A stretch of DNA of 64,000 nt from Spirochaetae bacterium HGW-Spirochaetae-1 (GCA_002839375.1 PGXY01000005.1:62001-126000), one strand, 5' to 3'; counted from the stretch's first letter, positions 31,398 to 40,897 are shown. Numbers and translations are program-made. Notes: generated by a model from the sequence alone, not told the origin.

Positions 31398-33116
31398 TTA
31401 CGCCCTTTTCCTCTCCAGAAAAACTGAAGAAACAGGATGGTGTTCGGGCAGATATTCGGGCATACAAATCTCCTGAAGGGGGATATCATTCCCCTTTACC
31501 GGAGCCGCATGGAGCACATGACCATAAGAAATCCACTGCGGAACATCGAGCTTTTTCCCCCCGGGATGGTTCCATGTTTTGTACCAGAAGATGTCGTTGA
31601 CGGACTTGCGCTGCTCCATGGCCTGCACCTCGGCTATCATGGCATCGCTCTCACTCTTGGCGGCCAGGGCCACCACGGCGATGAGCTTGTTCGTTTCAGG
31701 GAGCTCCGGAGCCAGTATATCCCAGAAACCATGTCCCCAGCCTCGCTCCAGCTGCTCAACGGAATCATTACATTCGGCCGAATGGATGGGGCCGGTAAGA
31801 CAGAAGGCGCCGTAACGCATGTCTTCTCCGCGGGGTATATCCGTGGTGCCGTCGAGGTGGATGGAATTCAGGCCGGCCTGGATCGCCTCGCCGATGGAAT
31901 GCTCAGTCATATCAACGGGCCTGCCGAGACGCTTCGCTTCCTCCATGTTGATATAGATGAATATCATTTTATGGGCGTCCTCCCGGGGCTTCAGGACTTT
32001 TTTGCCCATGGCAACCACCATGTGGGCCAGGTTGGTATAATCCTCCAGCGTGGCCTGGATCATGCCCTCACTGAAATTGCTTTCATAGGCCCTGATCATG
32101 TCATCATAGGTTTTTGAAAGGCCCGTATCGATACGCTCCCTGATACGGTCCAGGATTTTCTTTCCTTCATCGTCGCCGCCGTTCACCACAATGGTCTTCA
32201 CCATATCACCGACGCCGTTTTTCACCAGCTCGCCGTTGAAACTCCTGAGAAAATTAAACATTACCGCGGGTTGGACGGACCGGGAAAAATCCACGTTCCT
32301 CCGCTCGCTTTTGCGCTCGATGATCTTGGCAGCGGCAATATCCATATGCTTCTTTTTAAATTCCACACGGTCCTGCTGCTGCTTGAACCCGATCTGGATT
32401 ATGGAAGCGATCTTTCCATTGGGATTCATGCCGGGAAGGAGAAGCATCCTTTTCAGCCTGTCATAACCTTTACTGTTAGCGCCGTTGATGAGCTCTGCGC
32501 CCAGGCTGTGGCGGATGATATTAACTCCAACAGCGCCTCCCAGCACCGATCCGATGGCCGCCTTGATATTATGCTCAAAGGTCCCCATGTCGATCTGTTC
32601 AAGACTGAGCATGCTGGGCGGTATGGGCATCCTCCTGAACCGCAGCATGTCCATGAAGGGGCCGCCGTATCCCGTGTTCATGAGAACTACCGTGGCAAAG
32701 GCATTGTCAACGAAGCGCTCTTCACCGCTCATCTCGCTGAACTCATCGATAATCTCCCGCATGTTGCCGTTAAAGGTCCAGTCGAAGTACATGCCCTCCC
32801 AGTGCTGCGAATAAGTAGCGTTTGTCGCCTTGAGCCCGCAGGCCAGGACCTGGGCCAGGCGGTGCTTGTCGGGCACATCGGTGATTTCAAAAGGAGTGAA
32901 ATCCTGGCCATAATAATGACTTGACTTCCAGATTCGCCTGATTACCATGTTTTCGCGATGACTTACTGAAAGAGGGTACAGAAGAAACGGCACCTGGCAT
33001 GTGCCGGGATGTTCACGGGGAACCCACTGTGACCGGTGAACATCCGCTGTACCTTCCACTCCGATCCTTCTCCCCTTTTCATTACCCAGAACTTTTGACT
33101 TTTCAAAAGTCTCCAT
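31398..33116 (-). CDS. Unrecognised 572-residue protein downstream of TetR
   Basis: A cytoplasmic protein of about 572 residues with no signal peptide. The start at 33116 (METFEKSKV) follows GGAGG; the frame extends 63 bases further upstream without a site. Residues 20-60 contain TADVHRSQWVPREHPGTCQVPF, a His-rich, possibly metal-related stretch; residues 190-215 (GSVLGGAVGVNIIRHSLGAELI) are hydrophobic and could form a membrane-associated helix pair. The C-terminal half alternates helices and strands (HKMIFIYINMEEAKRL, IDTGLSKTYDDMIRAYE) with many Trp near the end. I recognise no family. An extended TetR gene lies just upstream on the same strand, so the protein is likely its regulatory target. 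Confidence 0.7.
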   Translation of the reverse strand: METFEKSKVLGNEKGRRIGVEGTADVHRSQWVPREHPGTCQVPFLLYPLSVSHRENMVIRRIWKSSHYYGQDFTPFEITDVPDKHRLAQVLACGLKATNATYSQHWEGMYFDWTFNGNMREIIDEFSEMSGEERFVDNAFATVVLMNTGYGGPFMDMLRFRRMPIPPSMLSLEQIDMGTFEHNIKAAIGSVLGGAVGVNIIRHSLGAELINGANSKGYDRLKRMLLLPGMNPNGKIASIIQIGFKQQQDRVEFKKKHMDIAAAKIIERKSERRNVDFSRSVQPAVMFNFLRSFNGELVKNGVGDMVKTIVVNGGDDEGKKILDRIRERIDTGLSKTYDDMIRAYESNFSEGMIQATLEDYTNLAHMVVAMGKKVLKPREDAHKMIFIYINMEEAKRLGRPVDMTEHSIGEAIQAGLNSIHLDGTTDIPRGEDMRYGAFCLTGPIHSAECNDSVEQLERGWGHGFWDILAPELPETNKLIAVVALAAKSESDAMIAEVQAMEQRKSVNDIFWYKTWNHPGGKKLDVPQWISYGHVLHAAPVKGNDIPLQEICMPEYLPEHHPVSSVFLERKRA

Positions 33117-33212
33117 ACATAAACCTCCAATTTTAATAATTTCATATAGCATTCCTGGAACTCCTGTGGCCCCCGGCAAATGTATATGTTCGCTAGCTTT
33201 AATTATTTACTG

Positions 33213-33282
33213 CCACCCCCACCGGGGGTTTATATATTTTTCTGTCTCCCAAAGTCCCCCTCCGGGGGATTTAGGGGGCTTT
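33213..33282. repeat. C/G-run inverted repeats between TetR and its downstream gene
   Basis: Two hairpins: CCCCC-ACC-GGGGG (33216-33228) and AAAGTCCCCC-TCC-GGGGGATTT followed by AGGGGGCTTT (33251-33282). This CCCCCTAAATCCCCC-type element recurs in many unrelated bacterial genomes. The last codons and stop of the TetR gene (Lys-Ala-Pro-stop) are read from it. Confidence 0.6.
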
Positions 33283-34236
33283 GTCCTTCACGAATCCCCG
33301 GAAAAGAACCTCCAGTATCTCCGGTATCTCATCGCGGAGATCATAATTCATGCCGCTCTTAAACCACTTGATAACTACACCGTCGATATATCCCAGGACG
33401 CCGTAAAACACCGTGTAGAAGTTGATGGTCTTCAGCATATTCTTCCGGTTCATGGACACGATATGCTCCTTGAACATGGGCAGGCTCGAGGTGAGATGGT
33501 AATAGAACACCACCTTGTTTCCCGTGCCCTGCGAATTGGACTCGGTCTGGATGAGAAGATAGATCACGGGATTACGCGAGATGTAATCCACCCAGAACTC
33601 GATCATCTCGCGGATCTGTTCAAGGATATTGATGCTCCGTGAATTGATCTCATTAATGGCTCTTACAATTTCCCCGTAATGTTCATCGAGAAGCTGCTCC
33701 ATGAGCTCTTCCTTGTTGTTGAACATGCGATACACCGAGGCCTTGCCGATGCCCGCTCCCTGGGCGATGCGGTCCATGGTGGCCCTGCGGAAGCCCTCCT
33801 TTTCGAAAACGTCCAGGGCGGCGCGGAAAATTTTATCTTTTTTTTCATCCCGCGTGGGACGCTCCTTTTCAGCCTCAACATTTTCGGGAAAGGGCGATGA
33901 TAGAAAAAAATCAAGATGCTCCGGCGACAGGGAGAGATTTTTGAGTCCGAGACGTTTTGTCTCCGCCACTGCCGCCCTGAAGACAAGCCAGGCCGACCGG
34001 GGCATGTCCTTCTCCAGCAGGTATGCCAGTATTTCCGTAAGATAACAGGAAAGGCGCTCATGGAAGGACCGGTCTCCGTCCTTACCGTCCCTGTCGCGCC
34101 CGGGGGGAATCATTTCGCCCAGGTTCTTCCTGAATATCCTCTCGTCGAAACTCCCGTCGGCGGTAAAATATTTGCCTATCTCCGTATAGAGAGGTATCCT
34201 GTTGCCTGGTTTTTTTTCTTCGGTCTTTTTTGCCAT
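33271..34236 (-). CDS. TetR family regulator with long N-terminal extension
   Basis: A 321-residue protein. The TetR HTH lies unusually far in, at about residues 130-175: KKDKIFRAALDVFEKEGFRRATMDRIAQGAGIGKASVYRMFNNKEELM. Before it are about 125 residues with helical segments (SFHERLSCYLTEILAYLLEKDMPRSAWLVFRAAVAETKRLG) that do not belong to ordinary TetR proteins. After it is a normal ligand-binding domain. ATG at 34236 is preferred over one 14 codons upstream; GGCGGGA lies before it. A partial palindrome at 34282-34299 overlaps the promoter, suggesting autoregulation. It is encoded just before the 572-residue unknown. Confidence 0.85.
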   Translation of the reverse strand: MAKKTEEKKPGNRIPLYTEIGKYFTADGSFDERIFRKNLGEMIPPGRDRDGKDGDRSFHERLSCYLTEILAYLLEKDMPRSAWLVFRAAVAETKRLGLKNLSLSPEHLDFFLSSPFPENVEAEKERPTRDEKKDKIFRAALDVFEKEGFRRATMDRIAQGAGIGKASVYRMFNNKEELMEQLLDEHYGEIVRAINEINSRSINILEQIREMIEFWVDYISRNPVIYLLIQTESNSQGTGNKVVFYYHLTSSLPMFKEHIVSMNRKNMLKTINFYTVFYGVLGYIDGVVIKWFKSGMNYDLRDEIPEILEVLFRGFVKDKAP

Positions 34237-34281
34237 ATCTGTGTCCCGCCTTTTACCTGCAAATTTCATACACTGCATACC

Positions 34282-34327
34282 GGACGTACTGGTCCGTCCG
34301 TTTACTTTACATGCATAAAAATGTCAA
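34282..34327 (-). promoter_or_regulatory. Promoter and imperfect palindrome upstream of the extended TetR gene
   Basis: TTGACA (34322-34327, minus strand) is followed after 17 bases by TAAACG as a weak -10. The palindrome GGACGTACTGGTCCGTCC (34282-34299), symmetric as GGACGnACnnGTnCGTCC, touches the -10. The position fits a repressor site. Confidence 0.6.
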
Positions 34328-34812
34328 TACTTTTTTTGCAAAAGCATCAATGTATGCTCTTATATTGCTCATTTAACGGCAATTCGGAAAATTATTGAAC
34401 AGGCAAGCGATTCAATGCCGGAAAAAAATGGGGACTGTACAGGCTGGAAAATAATATGAATTCGTGCAGGACAAGAATTGTGAAAAGCTATTTCTGAGAG
34501 ATTCCAGGCGAGGCCGGTCGGGCTTTAATTACTCAATTCACCATCGCACCCAGTAGCAGATTTCGCTGTAGTGCCGGCTTGAACCGGAACTGACCATGAC
34601 GGTTTCCCGTATTATTGACAAGAACATATCTCTTTTCTGGTTTTTCCGTGTCACGGGAATTACCAGCAAATTGAAAAGGGAGACCTTCTCGTCCCTGGCA
34701 AAACACTGCAATCAGCTTAACGATTTCAACTGTCCATGCCACGCCCGGTATCGGCACGAGACATTCAGTTTCATTAAACCGGTTTTGACGATGGGAATTT
34801 CCTCTCAGCACC
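34300..34812. other. Intergenic stretch, no supported gene
   Basis: Between the TetR gene start and the terminator of the large lipoprotein gene. Frames on both strands (34533-34814 minus, 34596-34847 plus) overlap each other, lack ribosome-binding sites and do not read like proteins. ATTATTGACAAGAAC near 34611 resembles a block of the dispersed repeat at 14784 and 58503. Confidence 0.4.
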
Positions 34813-34843
34813 AAAAAACGGCAACCCTTTCACAGGGCTGCCG
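34813..34843 (-). terminator. Terminator of the 702-residue lipoprotein gene
   Basis: On the minus strand CGGCAGCCCT and AGGGTTGCCG pair around a 5-base loop (one mismatch) and are followed by six T. Confidence 0.75.
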
Positions 34844-34872
34844 CTGATAAGTGCATCAGAATATGATGAAAC

Positions 34873-36981
34873 CTATTGAAGAATCAGCCGATTCCGTATT
34901 TCCCTTCCTTCTAAATCATGTGAAGAGACACTGAACTCTATCTCATTGAGTTCAACGCTTTCAGGAGAAGTATCGCCCTCATCATCACAGTCTCCACCCG
35001 TACATATCATCGGGTTAAACATTTGAGCAGTGTACTCCCCATTATACACATTGCCCTCTTCCTCGGTGTAATTGGTATTGGTGCCTGAATCACTTCCGTA
35101 AGTCCAGTCAAACTTGAACCCGGCCCCCAGACTGTAAAAGGATAAACCCGCAGGCAATGACCAGGCATAGGCCAGTGTCCAGGTCGAGGGCGTTTCTGGA
35201 GTGATGCCCGTTATTCCGTCCAGGCTTGTTGCCGCAGGGGCGGTGAAGGTGGCGAAGTAGCTCCCCGGGCTTGCCGAAAGAACGGTCCCGGCAATGGGGA
35301 TGTAGTTCAGCCTTTTCACACCTGTATAGACCGGAGTGAAGGTATCACCGGCAGTAAACGTGTTGCTTGTATCATTATCATTAAGCCGAAGGGCTATATA
35401 GCGGTACATCCGGTTTCCCATGGCCGTAATGTCCAGTGAAGAGATATCCTCATCGATCTCCAGATAGTCCTGGTGTCCCATATCGGTGCTGTTGCCGTTT
35501 ACGATTTCGAATTCATCAGAACCCTCTGACCTGAGCAACAGAAGCCCTTTATCTCCTGATGAGTTGTACTCCGCCCTGATGCCGTCACCCATGACCAGTA
35601 TGGCATCAATATCATAGAGAGCCTCAGACTCATCGTACTCCCTGAAGCTGAGGCTGATCCCTGTGGATATTTCGGGTATGCCGCCGTTCGTGATGCTTCG
35701 CTCCATGTAACCCTCGACACGGAATCTGTCCATGGGACTCTGCGAACCGAGCCACTTCCAGTCGGGCTCGTCATCTGTTCCCTCATTAATGAAGTAGTCA
35801 TAGCCGGTCATGGTAAAAGTCTGTTCGCCCATTATGGCCGTGCAGGTGGTCTCGCATATCAGGGTTTTTTCGGTGAAGGTCCAGTCTTCTCCGCTCACGG
35901 TCAGTCCCGGAGCAGCCGGATTGCCATTAAATTCAGGAATATTGACGGTGGTGGTGGAAAAACTAAAGGCCTCCATGCGTCCCAGGATACGGATATTCTT
36001 TAGAGTCCACGAATGGACATTAATGAAAAAACCCTCCTCGAGATCGGATTTATCAGCGATGAAGTTGTTGATTGCCGTTGTCCTGCCTACTCCTTCATCA
36101 AGAAAGAGAGCATCACCGGCATAGTTCGCTTCCAGCAGCACCTCAACCGCGTCTATATCATCAGCGTTCGGAATGCTTCCGGAAAAGCGCACCGGATAGT
36201 TCCGCGCGCTATATATGTTTTCAAGGGTCGCCCGGGCAAGGTCAAGGTCCGTGGCCTCTTCCTCTATCACATCTACAAACGAGTCCAGATCAGTCACTGT
36301 CGCGGTATCCGTGGTAACATTCTTTTCATAGAATATGGTTCCCGTAGAGGTGCTGCCTATGGTAATAACCGTTTCACTCCCAGAGGTGGCAGCCTCAAGG
36401 CTTACCACGTCCAGGACCTTATCAAAGCCGGTACCATCAGCGGTAAAGCTGCCGGAGACAAGATCAAAACTCCCATCAAGACTGGAATCAACTTCCGTCA
36501 TGACCGTCACAAGAATACTGGAAAGCTCCTCCTTCGCGTCATTCACATTTACAGCTGCCGGTGCATCGGGGATGTCTGCACCTTCAGTCATCATGTCAAC
36601 CGGATCGTAGAGTTCTTCAGGGTCCTCCTGAAGAGCCATGTGCATGATAAGCGTTGTCGCGGGCGTTACATTGACATTCCCCGGCTCGCCTATTGTTGAA
36701 TAGAGCTGCACATACTTCGTTCCCACGTTCCCAATCGCCATCAGCACAAAGGGCCCTGTCATCCCTTCAGTGCTGATGGAGAAGGTCCCGTCGGCCCCGA
36801 TCACACCGCTCGCCAGGGCATCAAGTGAATCCCTGACATACACAGTGCCGCTCACGGCCGCCCCAACAGCAGCAGTGCCTGTAAGGGTATTTTCCGGGTC
36901 CGGAGAGGAACTGGAACCGCCGTCACAGGCTGTTATAACCGCAACTGCGGCAGCCAGGATAAAACTGAATAATTTTTTCAT
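34873..36981 (-). CDS. Large acidic lipoprotein of unknown function
   Basis: A 702-residue lipoprotein: the signal peptide ends at AVITAC (Cys19), followed by a Gly/Ser-rich linker GGSSSSPDPEN. Residues 35-110 form a small beta-sandwich (GTAAVGAAVSGTVYVRDSLDAL, TFSISTEGMTGPFVLMAIGNVG), the pattern of carboxypeptidase-regulatory-like surface modules. The remainder is rich in Asp, Glu, Thr and Ser, with many predicted strands. It is encoded alone with a clear terminator. It is probably exposed on the outer membrane. No enzyme motif is visible. Confidence 0.8.
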   Translation of the reverse strand: MKKLFSFILAAAVAVITACDGGSSSSPDPENTLTGTAAVGAAVSGTVYVRDSLDALASGVIGADGTFSISTEGMTGPFVLMAIGNVGTKYVQLYSTIGEPGNVNVTPATTLIMHMALQEDPEELYDPVDMMTEGADIPDAPAAVNVNDAKEELSSILVTVMTEVDSSLDGSFDLVSGSFTADGTGFDKVLDVVSLEAATSGSETVITIGSTSTGTIFYEKNVTTDTATVTDLDSFVDVIEEEATDLDLARATLENIYSARNYPVRFSGSIPNADDIDAVEVLLEANYAGDALFLDEGVGRTTAINNFIADKSDLEEGFFINVHSWTLKNIRILGRMEAFSFSTTTVNIPEFNGNPAAPGLTVSGEDWTFTEKTLICETTCTAIMGEQTFTMTGYDYFINEGTDDEPDWKWLGSQSPMDRFRVEGYMERSITNGGIPEISTGISLSFREYDESEALYDIDAILVMGDGIRAEYNSSGDKGLLLLRSEGSDEFEIVNGNSTDMGHQDYLEIDEDISSLDITAMGNRMYRYIALRLNDNDTSNTFTAGDTFTPVYTGVKRLNYIPIAGTVLSASPGSYFATFTAPAATSLDGITGITPETPSTWTLAYAWSLPAGLSFYSLGAGFKFDWTYGSDSGTNTNYTEEEGNVYNGEYTAQMFNPMICTGGDCDDEGDTSPESVELNEIEFSVSSHDLEGREIRNRLILQ

Positions 36982-37375
36982 AAGCTCCCTCTTTTATTTA
37001 TGTTAGATTTATCGCCGTGGGGAAAATCAGATAGTGCAGGGAAAATGTTTTTACAATCGTTTATATTTGACAGACATAAAACGTAAGGTAATAATTTCAT
37101 ATACTTCCCTGGAAACAATACCATATTTCACAATATCATCACAATTATCTACGCCTGCTTTAGACGTATAGAACATACGCATAATCCCTGAAATAACAAC
37201 CGATGTGCGATGTATCGTTCCCTTTGGTGCATGAACAGTTCTATTTCGTGCGTGAATACTATAAAAGTGTATGAAATGTAAATTTCCATTGACATCTCAT
37301 GATAAAAAAGTATTTATATGAAAAATTGTATCCATCGGACTCGTCGTTCACGAAACAGTAATTATAACTGCAGAT
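36982..37375. other. Upstream region of the kinase/LytTR pair
   Basis: AT-rich gap between divergent genes. It holds the direct-repeat pair at 37223-37258 and a TTGACA at 37289-37294 before the kinase gene. No gene is supported. Confidence 0.5.
37223..37258 (+). promoter_or_regulatory. Direct-repeat pair with LytTR-type spacing
   Basis: TTTGGTGCATGAACA (37223-37237) and TTTCGTGCGTGAATA (37244-37258) agree at 12 of 15 bases, 21 bases apart. The 9-base cores GTGCATGAA and GTGCGTGAA are separated by 12 bases, the arrangement bound by LytTR regulators. They lie about 30 bases upstream of a TTGACA (37289-37294). Confidence 0.6.
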
Positions 37376-39253
37376 ATGGAGTCAGATATCAAACCTACTA
37401 TTACATCAGCATTCGCTCTATGTATTTCTTTATTATTGATATCATCAGTAATGGGATGTTCATCGGAAAAAAGACCACTGGCAAAAAATGGCATTCTCGA
37501 TCTTTCTGATTATAATTTTAAAGAAAAGGGAGTCATTAAGCTTAACGGTCAGTGGAAGTTCTACTGGAAGCAGCTTCTTTCTCCTGAAGATTTTAATAAA
37601 GACCATATTAAAGCAGAGCTGATAACGATGCCATCACGATGGAATGGTATGGTTATTGACGGAAAAAGACTATCCGGCGACGGCTATGCGACCTTCACCC
37701 TTGAAACAAAACTGAAAAAAACCGCAACCCCGCTGGGGATAAAAGTCCCTGAGATGTCCAGCGCGTACAGGTTGTGGATCGATGATACATTGTATGCATG
37801 GAACGGAACCGTGGGCAATGATAAAGAAACAGTGAAGCCGCAGTTTCTTCCACGCATATTTACCCTTAAACCCAAAAATGAAACTTTAAAAATAACCTTA
37901 CAGATTGCGAACTTTCATGATTATGACGGCGGTGCACTCCATAGCATAAAACTTGGCCTGCAGGAACAGATACAAAGGATCAATTATCTGGATATTACCA
38001 GTAATGTATTCATGCTGGGCGTCCTTCTGATTATGTCCATCTATCATTTAAGCCTTTTCCTCCTCAGGCGTGACCAATACTCTGCTTTGATCTTCTGCCT
38101 TTTCTGCCTGGTCATTGCCCTGAGGACATTCCTTATGGGCGAGCGAATGATAGTCTTTTTAATTCCCGATATAAACTGGGAGCTTGCGGCACGCCTGGAA
38201 CACATCACCCTGTACGCCATTCTCCCGCTTACAACGCTCTTTACATGGTGTCTGTATCAGAAGATAATGTCAAAAAACTTCGTCCGTTCCATTGTGATCA
38301 TCTGCGGTGTTATTATCGTTGCGGCGGCATTCCTGCCGGTAAAGACTAATGCATATATTGTGGTCCCGTATCAAATCCTGCTCTTACTGTCATCAATATA
38401 TATTCTGATTGTTCTTATCATGGCGGTAGTGAGGAAAAGTGAAGGCGCTGCCGTTCTATTAACCGGAATAGTTATCCTGTATCTCTCCGGAATAAACGAT
38501 ATCCTCTTTGACAGGGGGATAATACCCGGTAATTTTATCTTACCATACGGCTTTCTTATTTTTATTCTCTCCCAGGCCTTCGCGCTGTCAATACGCTTCT
38601 CCAAGGCGTATAACCGCGCTGAAGCGCTCTCCATAGAACTGAATGATCTCAACATGCTTCAGGAACGGCTGCTGAAAAAATATGAGGAGTCCCGGTTTAA
38701 CAATCTGCAGAAGAGAATGTACCCTCATTTTTTATTCAACGCCCTGCATACGATACACAGCCTCATGAAAAGAAATCCGGAAAAATCTGAAGAGGCTATT
38801 ATCTCCTTATCGGAGATGTACCACTTTCTTCTGGGAAAATCCTTTAACTCTCTCATCAGTTTTGAAGACGAGTGGAATTTTACAAAAAATTATCTTGAAT
38901 TTAAAAAAATTGAATTTCCCGATACACTGCATTACGAAATGATAAAGGATGAAAATCTTGACTTTATAAAAGTCCCTCCCCTTATTCTGCAGCCCGTAGT
39001 TGAAAATTCTCTAAAGCATGGAATTGCCGGAAACAAAATGGGTTTCATCAAGATAGAAACATCGTATGATGACAAGCAGATCACCATAATCGTGGATGAT
39101 AACGGCAGGGGATATTCCCACAACGATCTTTATTCCGGCACGCTGGGAAATATAAAGGACCGACTCAGGTTTTATTTCCCTGACTCCTCTTTTGAAATGA
39201 ATAACAAGAAGGATAATGGAGTGAAGACATCAATTGTCTTTGAGACACAATAG
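37376..39253 (+). CDS. 7TMR-DISM sensor histidine kinase
   Basis: A 625-residue membrane kinase. After a signal-like N-terminus (ending SSVMGCSS), residues 40-190 form an extracytoplasmic jelly-roll domain of the DISM type (GVIKLNGQWKFYWKQLLSPEDF to LQIANFHDYDGGALHSI). Seven hydrophobic helices follow (about 205-410), then a coiled segment and a His_kinase domain with the phosphoacceptor His451 in YPHFLFNALHTIHSL. The ATP-binding part has the N box PVVENSLKHGI and the G-rich GRGYS. No ribosome-binding site is obvious at the ATG. The LytTR regulator starts five bases after its stop, so they form a two-component pair. Confidence 0.85.
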   Translation: MESDIKPTITSAFALCISLLLISSVMGCSSEKRPLAKNGILDLSDYNFKEKGVIKLNGQWKFYWKQLLSPEDFNKDHIKAELITMPSRWNGMVIDGKRLSGDGYATFTLETKLKKTATPLGIKVPEMSSAYRLWIDDTLYAWNGTVGNDKETVKPQFLPRIFTLKPKNETLKITLQIANFHDYDGGALHSIKLGLQEQIQRINYLDITSNVFMLGVLLIMSIYHLSLFLLRRDQYSALIFCLFCLVIALRTFLMGERMIVFLIPDINWELAARLEHITLYAILPLTTLFTWCLYQKIMSKNFVRSIVIICGVIIVAAAFLPVKTNAYIVVPYQILLLLSSIYILIVLIMAVVRKSEGAAVLLTGIVILYLSGINDILFDRGIIPGNFILPYGFLIFILSQAFALSIRFSKAYNRAEALSIELNDLNMLQERLLKKYEESRFNNLQKRMYPHFLFNALHTIHSLMKRNPEKSEEAIISLSEMYHFLLGKSFNSLISFEDEWNFTKNYLEFKKIEFPDTLHYEMIKDENLDFIKVPPLILQPVVENSLKHGIAGNKMGFIKIETSYDDKQITIIVDDNGRGYSHNDLYSGTLGNIKDRLRFYFPDSSFEMNNKKDNGVKTSIVFETQ

Positions 39254-39258
39254 ATACT

Positions 39259-39984
39259 ATGGATGATAGACTGTATACTGTTTTTATCGCGGAGGATATG
39301 GTTCCGGCAAGGGAATTACTGGTGAGCTATATACTGGAAAGACCGGAACTAAAACTGGAAGGTATGGCCAGGGACGGCAGAGAAGCGCTTGAAAAGCTCT
39401 CTGCCCATACATATGATCTGCTTTTCCTTGACGTTGAGATGCCATTTTTTAACGGTATTGAAGTTTATGAAAAACTTGAGCCCTCCCCCCTGGTTATCTT
39501 TACGACATCCTTTAATGAGTTCGCCGTAAGGGCATTTGATCTCTGCGCCGTAGACTATCTTCTTAAGCCCTTCACTCAGGCACGGTTCGATACTGCCGTG
39601 GACAAAGCCATAGCACAGATACTCAATGCCGATACCCCGACAAGGCTTAAAGATAAAGTCTTTACTTTTAAAGACAAAAACAAATACAGGGTACTCCCCT
39701 TTGAAGACATTGTATATGTATCATCCCATAAAAGAAAAACAATAATTCATACTGAAGAAAAATGTTTTGAGCTCAATTGCTTTCTCAGTGACGTCATGGA
39801 AAAACTGCCCGGGAATATATTCATAAGGGTCCACAAACAACACGCCATCAATATGAATAAAATTCGGGAATTTGAACACATCCTGGGAAGTCAATACCGG
39901 ATTTATCTAAATGACGAAGATGAGACAATTCTTCCCATAGGGCAGTCCTTCGTATCAGATATCAAGAAAATAATTTCTTTCTAA
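39259..39984 (+). CDS. LytTR family response regulator
   Basis: A 241-residue response regulator. The receiver domain has the acidic pocket Glu12-Asp13 (AEDM), the phosphoacceptor Asp58 in LLFLDVEMPFFNG and the Lys of LLKPFT. Residues 140-241 are a LytTR DNA-binding domain (VYVSSHKRKTIIHTEE, FIRVHKQHAINMNKI, EDETILPIGQSF). It is encoded directly after its kinase, five bases apart. A pair of direct repeats with the 9-12-9 arrangement typical of LytTR sites lies upstream of the kinase gene (37223-37258), so it may regulate its own operon. Confidence 0.9.
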   Translation: MDDRLYTVFIAEDMVPARELLVSYILERPELKLEGMARDGREALEKLSAHTYDLLFLDVEMPFFNGIEVYEKLEPSPLVIFTTSFNEFAVRAFDLCAVDYLLKPFTQARFDTAVDKAIAQILNADTPTRLKDKVFTFKDKNKYRVLPFEDIVYVSSHKRKTIIHTEEKCFELNCFLSDVMEKLPGNIFIRVHKQHAINMNKIREFEHILGSQYRIYLNDEDETILPIGQSFVSDIKKIISF

Positions 39985-40159
39985 AACTAATACTCATGAT
40001 TGAATAATTCTGAATTCATCATTAAAACAACAAAGCAGTAATATGACAAAAATGCACCGTCAGTCTCCGGCAGGTGGTGCTGAAGATTCCCTGGTATCAT
40101 GTGTCCCGTTGATGGGGCGAGTATCACAGACCACACCATCGGCTCGATGAAATAATCCG

Positions 40160-40864
40160 TCAGCTACCCGCCTGTACACGCCCTTCCGGAAACCCCTTCC
40201 GGTACACAAAGGAATAAGCGGTGAGAAGAAAAAAGTCCAGGCCCACAACAATTGCCAGGACCTCCTTCATGACCGGCCCCATAAAGAAGGCCGCGATGCC
40301 TGCCGCAAGAGCAAGTACACCAAAAAGAGAAAGTATCTTTGAGAAGACAGTGCCGCTGTAAAAATAAAGGGACAGGACAGCGAAGACCAGGCAGATACTC
40401 ATCCACTTGATCCAGGTGAAAATATGCAGCAGGTACAGGTGTCCCTGAAACGTTCCGACGGCAAGATTTTCCGTTATACCCAGGAGTTGTATATTTTCGA
40501 TTATATCGCCGGCCAGGGCTGATACCGAGAAAAAGGCCCCCATGAGAAGGATTTTACTCCCCTTTGCCTCGTAACATTTTATGCTGAAGAGAAACAGGAA
40601 CAACGAATACACAACCATAAAGGCAAAATCGAGGCGGTTTCCCCGGTCCATCTTTTCGATATATGCCTCCCGGGCATCAGCAGGGGTGATATCAAAAATC
40701 GCCCTGACATCTTCAGGCGTCCTGGCGAATTCAAAGGCGATGACAGGAGTGACATATCCATCGGGAAGTCCGGGCGCGCCGGGAGGAAAGATGCCCAGCA
40801 ATACAACAAGCAGTAAAATGTACAGTAAACCGGTAAACTGAATTGCCTTGATGTTAATGTTCAT
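40160..40864 (-). CDS. Six-helix membrane protein of unknown function
   Basis: A 234-residue inner-membrane protein with six predicted helices (about 9-30, 84-102, 112-130, 150-170, 178-196 and 202-222). The start at 40864 follows GGAGGG; the frame runs on upstream without a site. The loop between helices 1 and 2 carries EFARTPEDVRAIFDITPADAREAYIEKMDRGNRLD, a conserved-looking acidic/helical stretch. I do not recognise the family. It is transcribed divergently from the vWA gene from a well-formed promoter (40898-40926). Confidence 0.7.
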   Translation of the reverse strand: MNINIKAIQFTGLLYILLLVVLLGIFPPGAPGLPDGYVTPVIAFEFARTPEDVRAIFDITPADAREAYIEKMDRGNRLDFAFMVVYSLFLFLFSIKCYEAKGSKILLMGAFFSVSALAGDIIENIQLLGITENLAVGTFQGHLYLLHIFTWIKWMSICLVFAVLSLYFYSGTVFSKILSLFGVLALAAGIAAFFMGPVMKEVLAIVVGLDFFLLTAYSFVYRKGFPEGRVQAGS

Positions 40865-40897
40865 CACGCATATCCCTCCTGATTTTAGCCGTGTAAA

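Noticed and set aside
31437-32924. Plus-strand frames of 217-226 codons opposite the 572-residue gene
   Set aside because: The minus-strand gene has a ribosome-binding site and terminator; the plus-strand frames have neither.
34533-34847. Overlapping frames on both strands of 83-93 codons
   Set aside because: They overlap each other, lack start signals and run into the terminator of the large lipoprotein gene.
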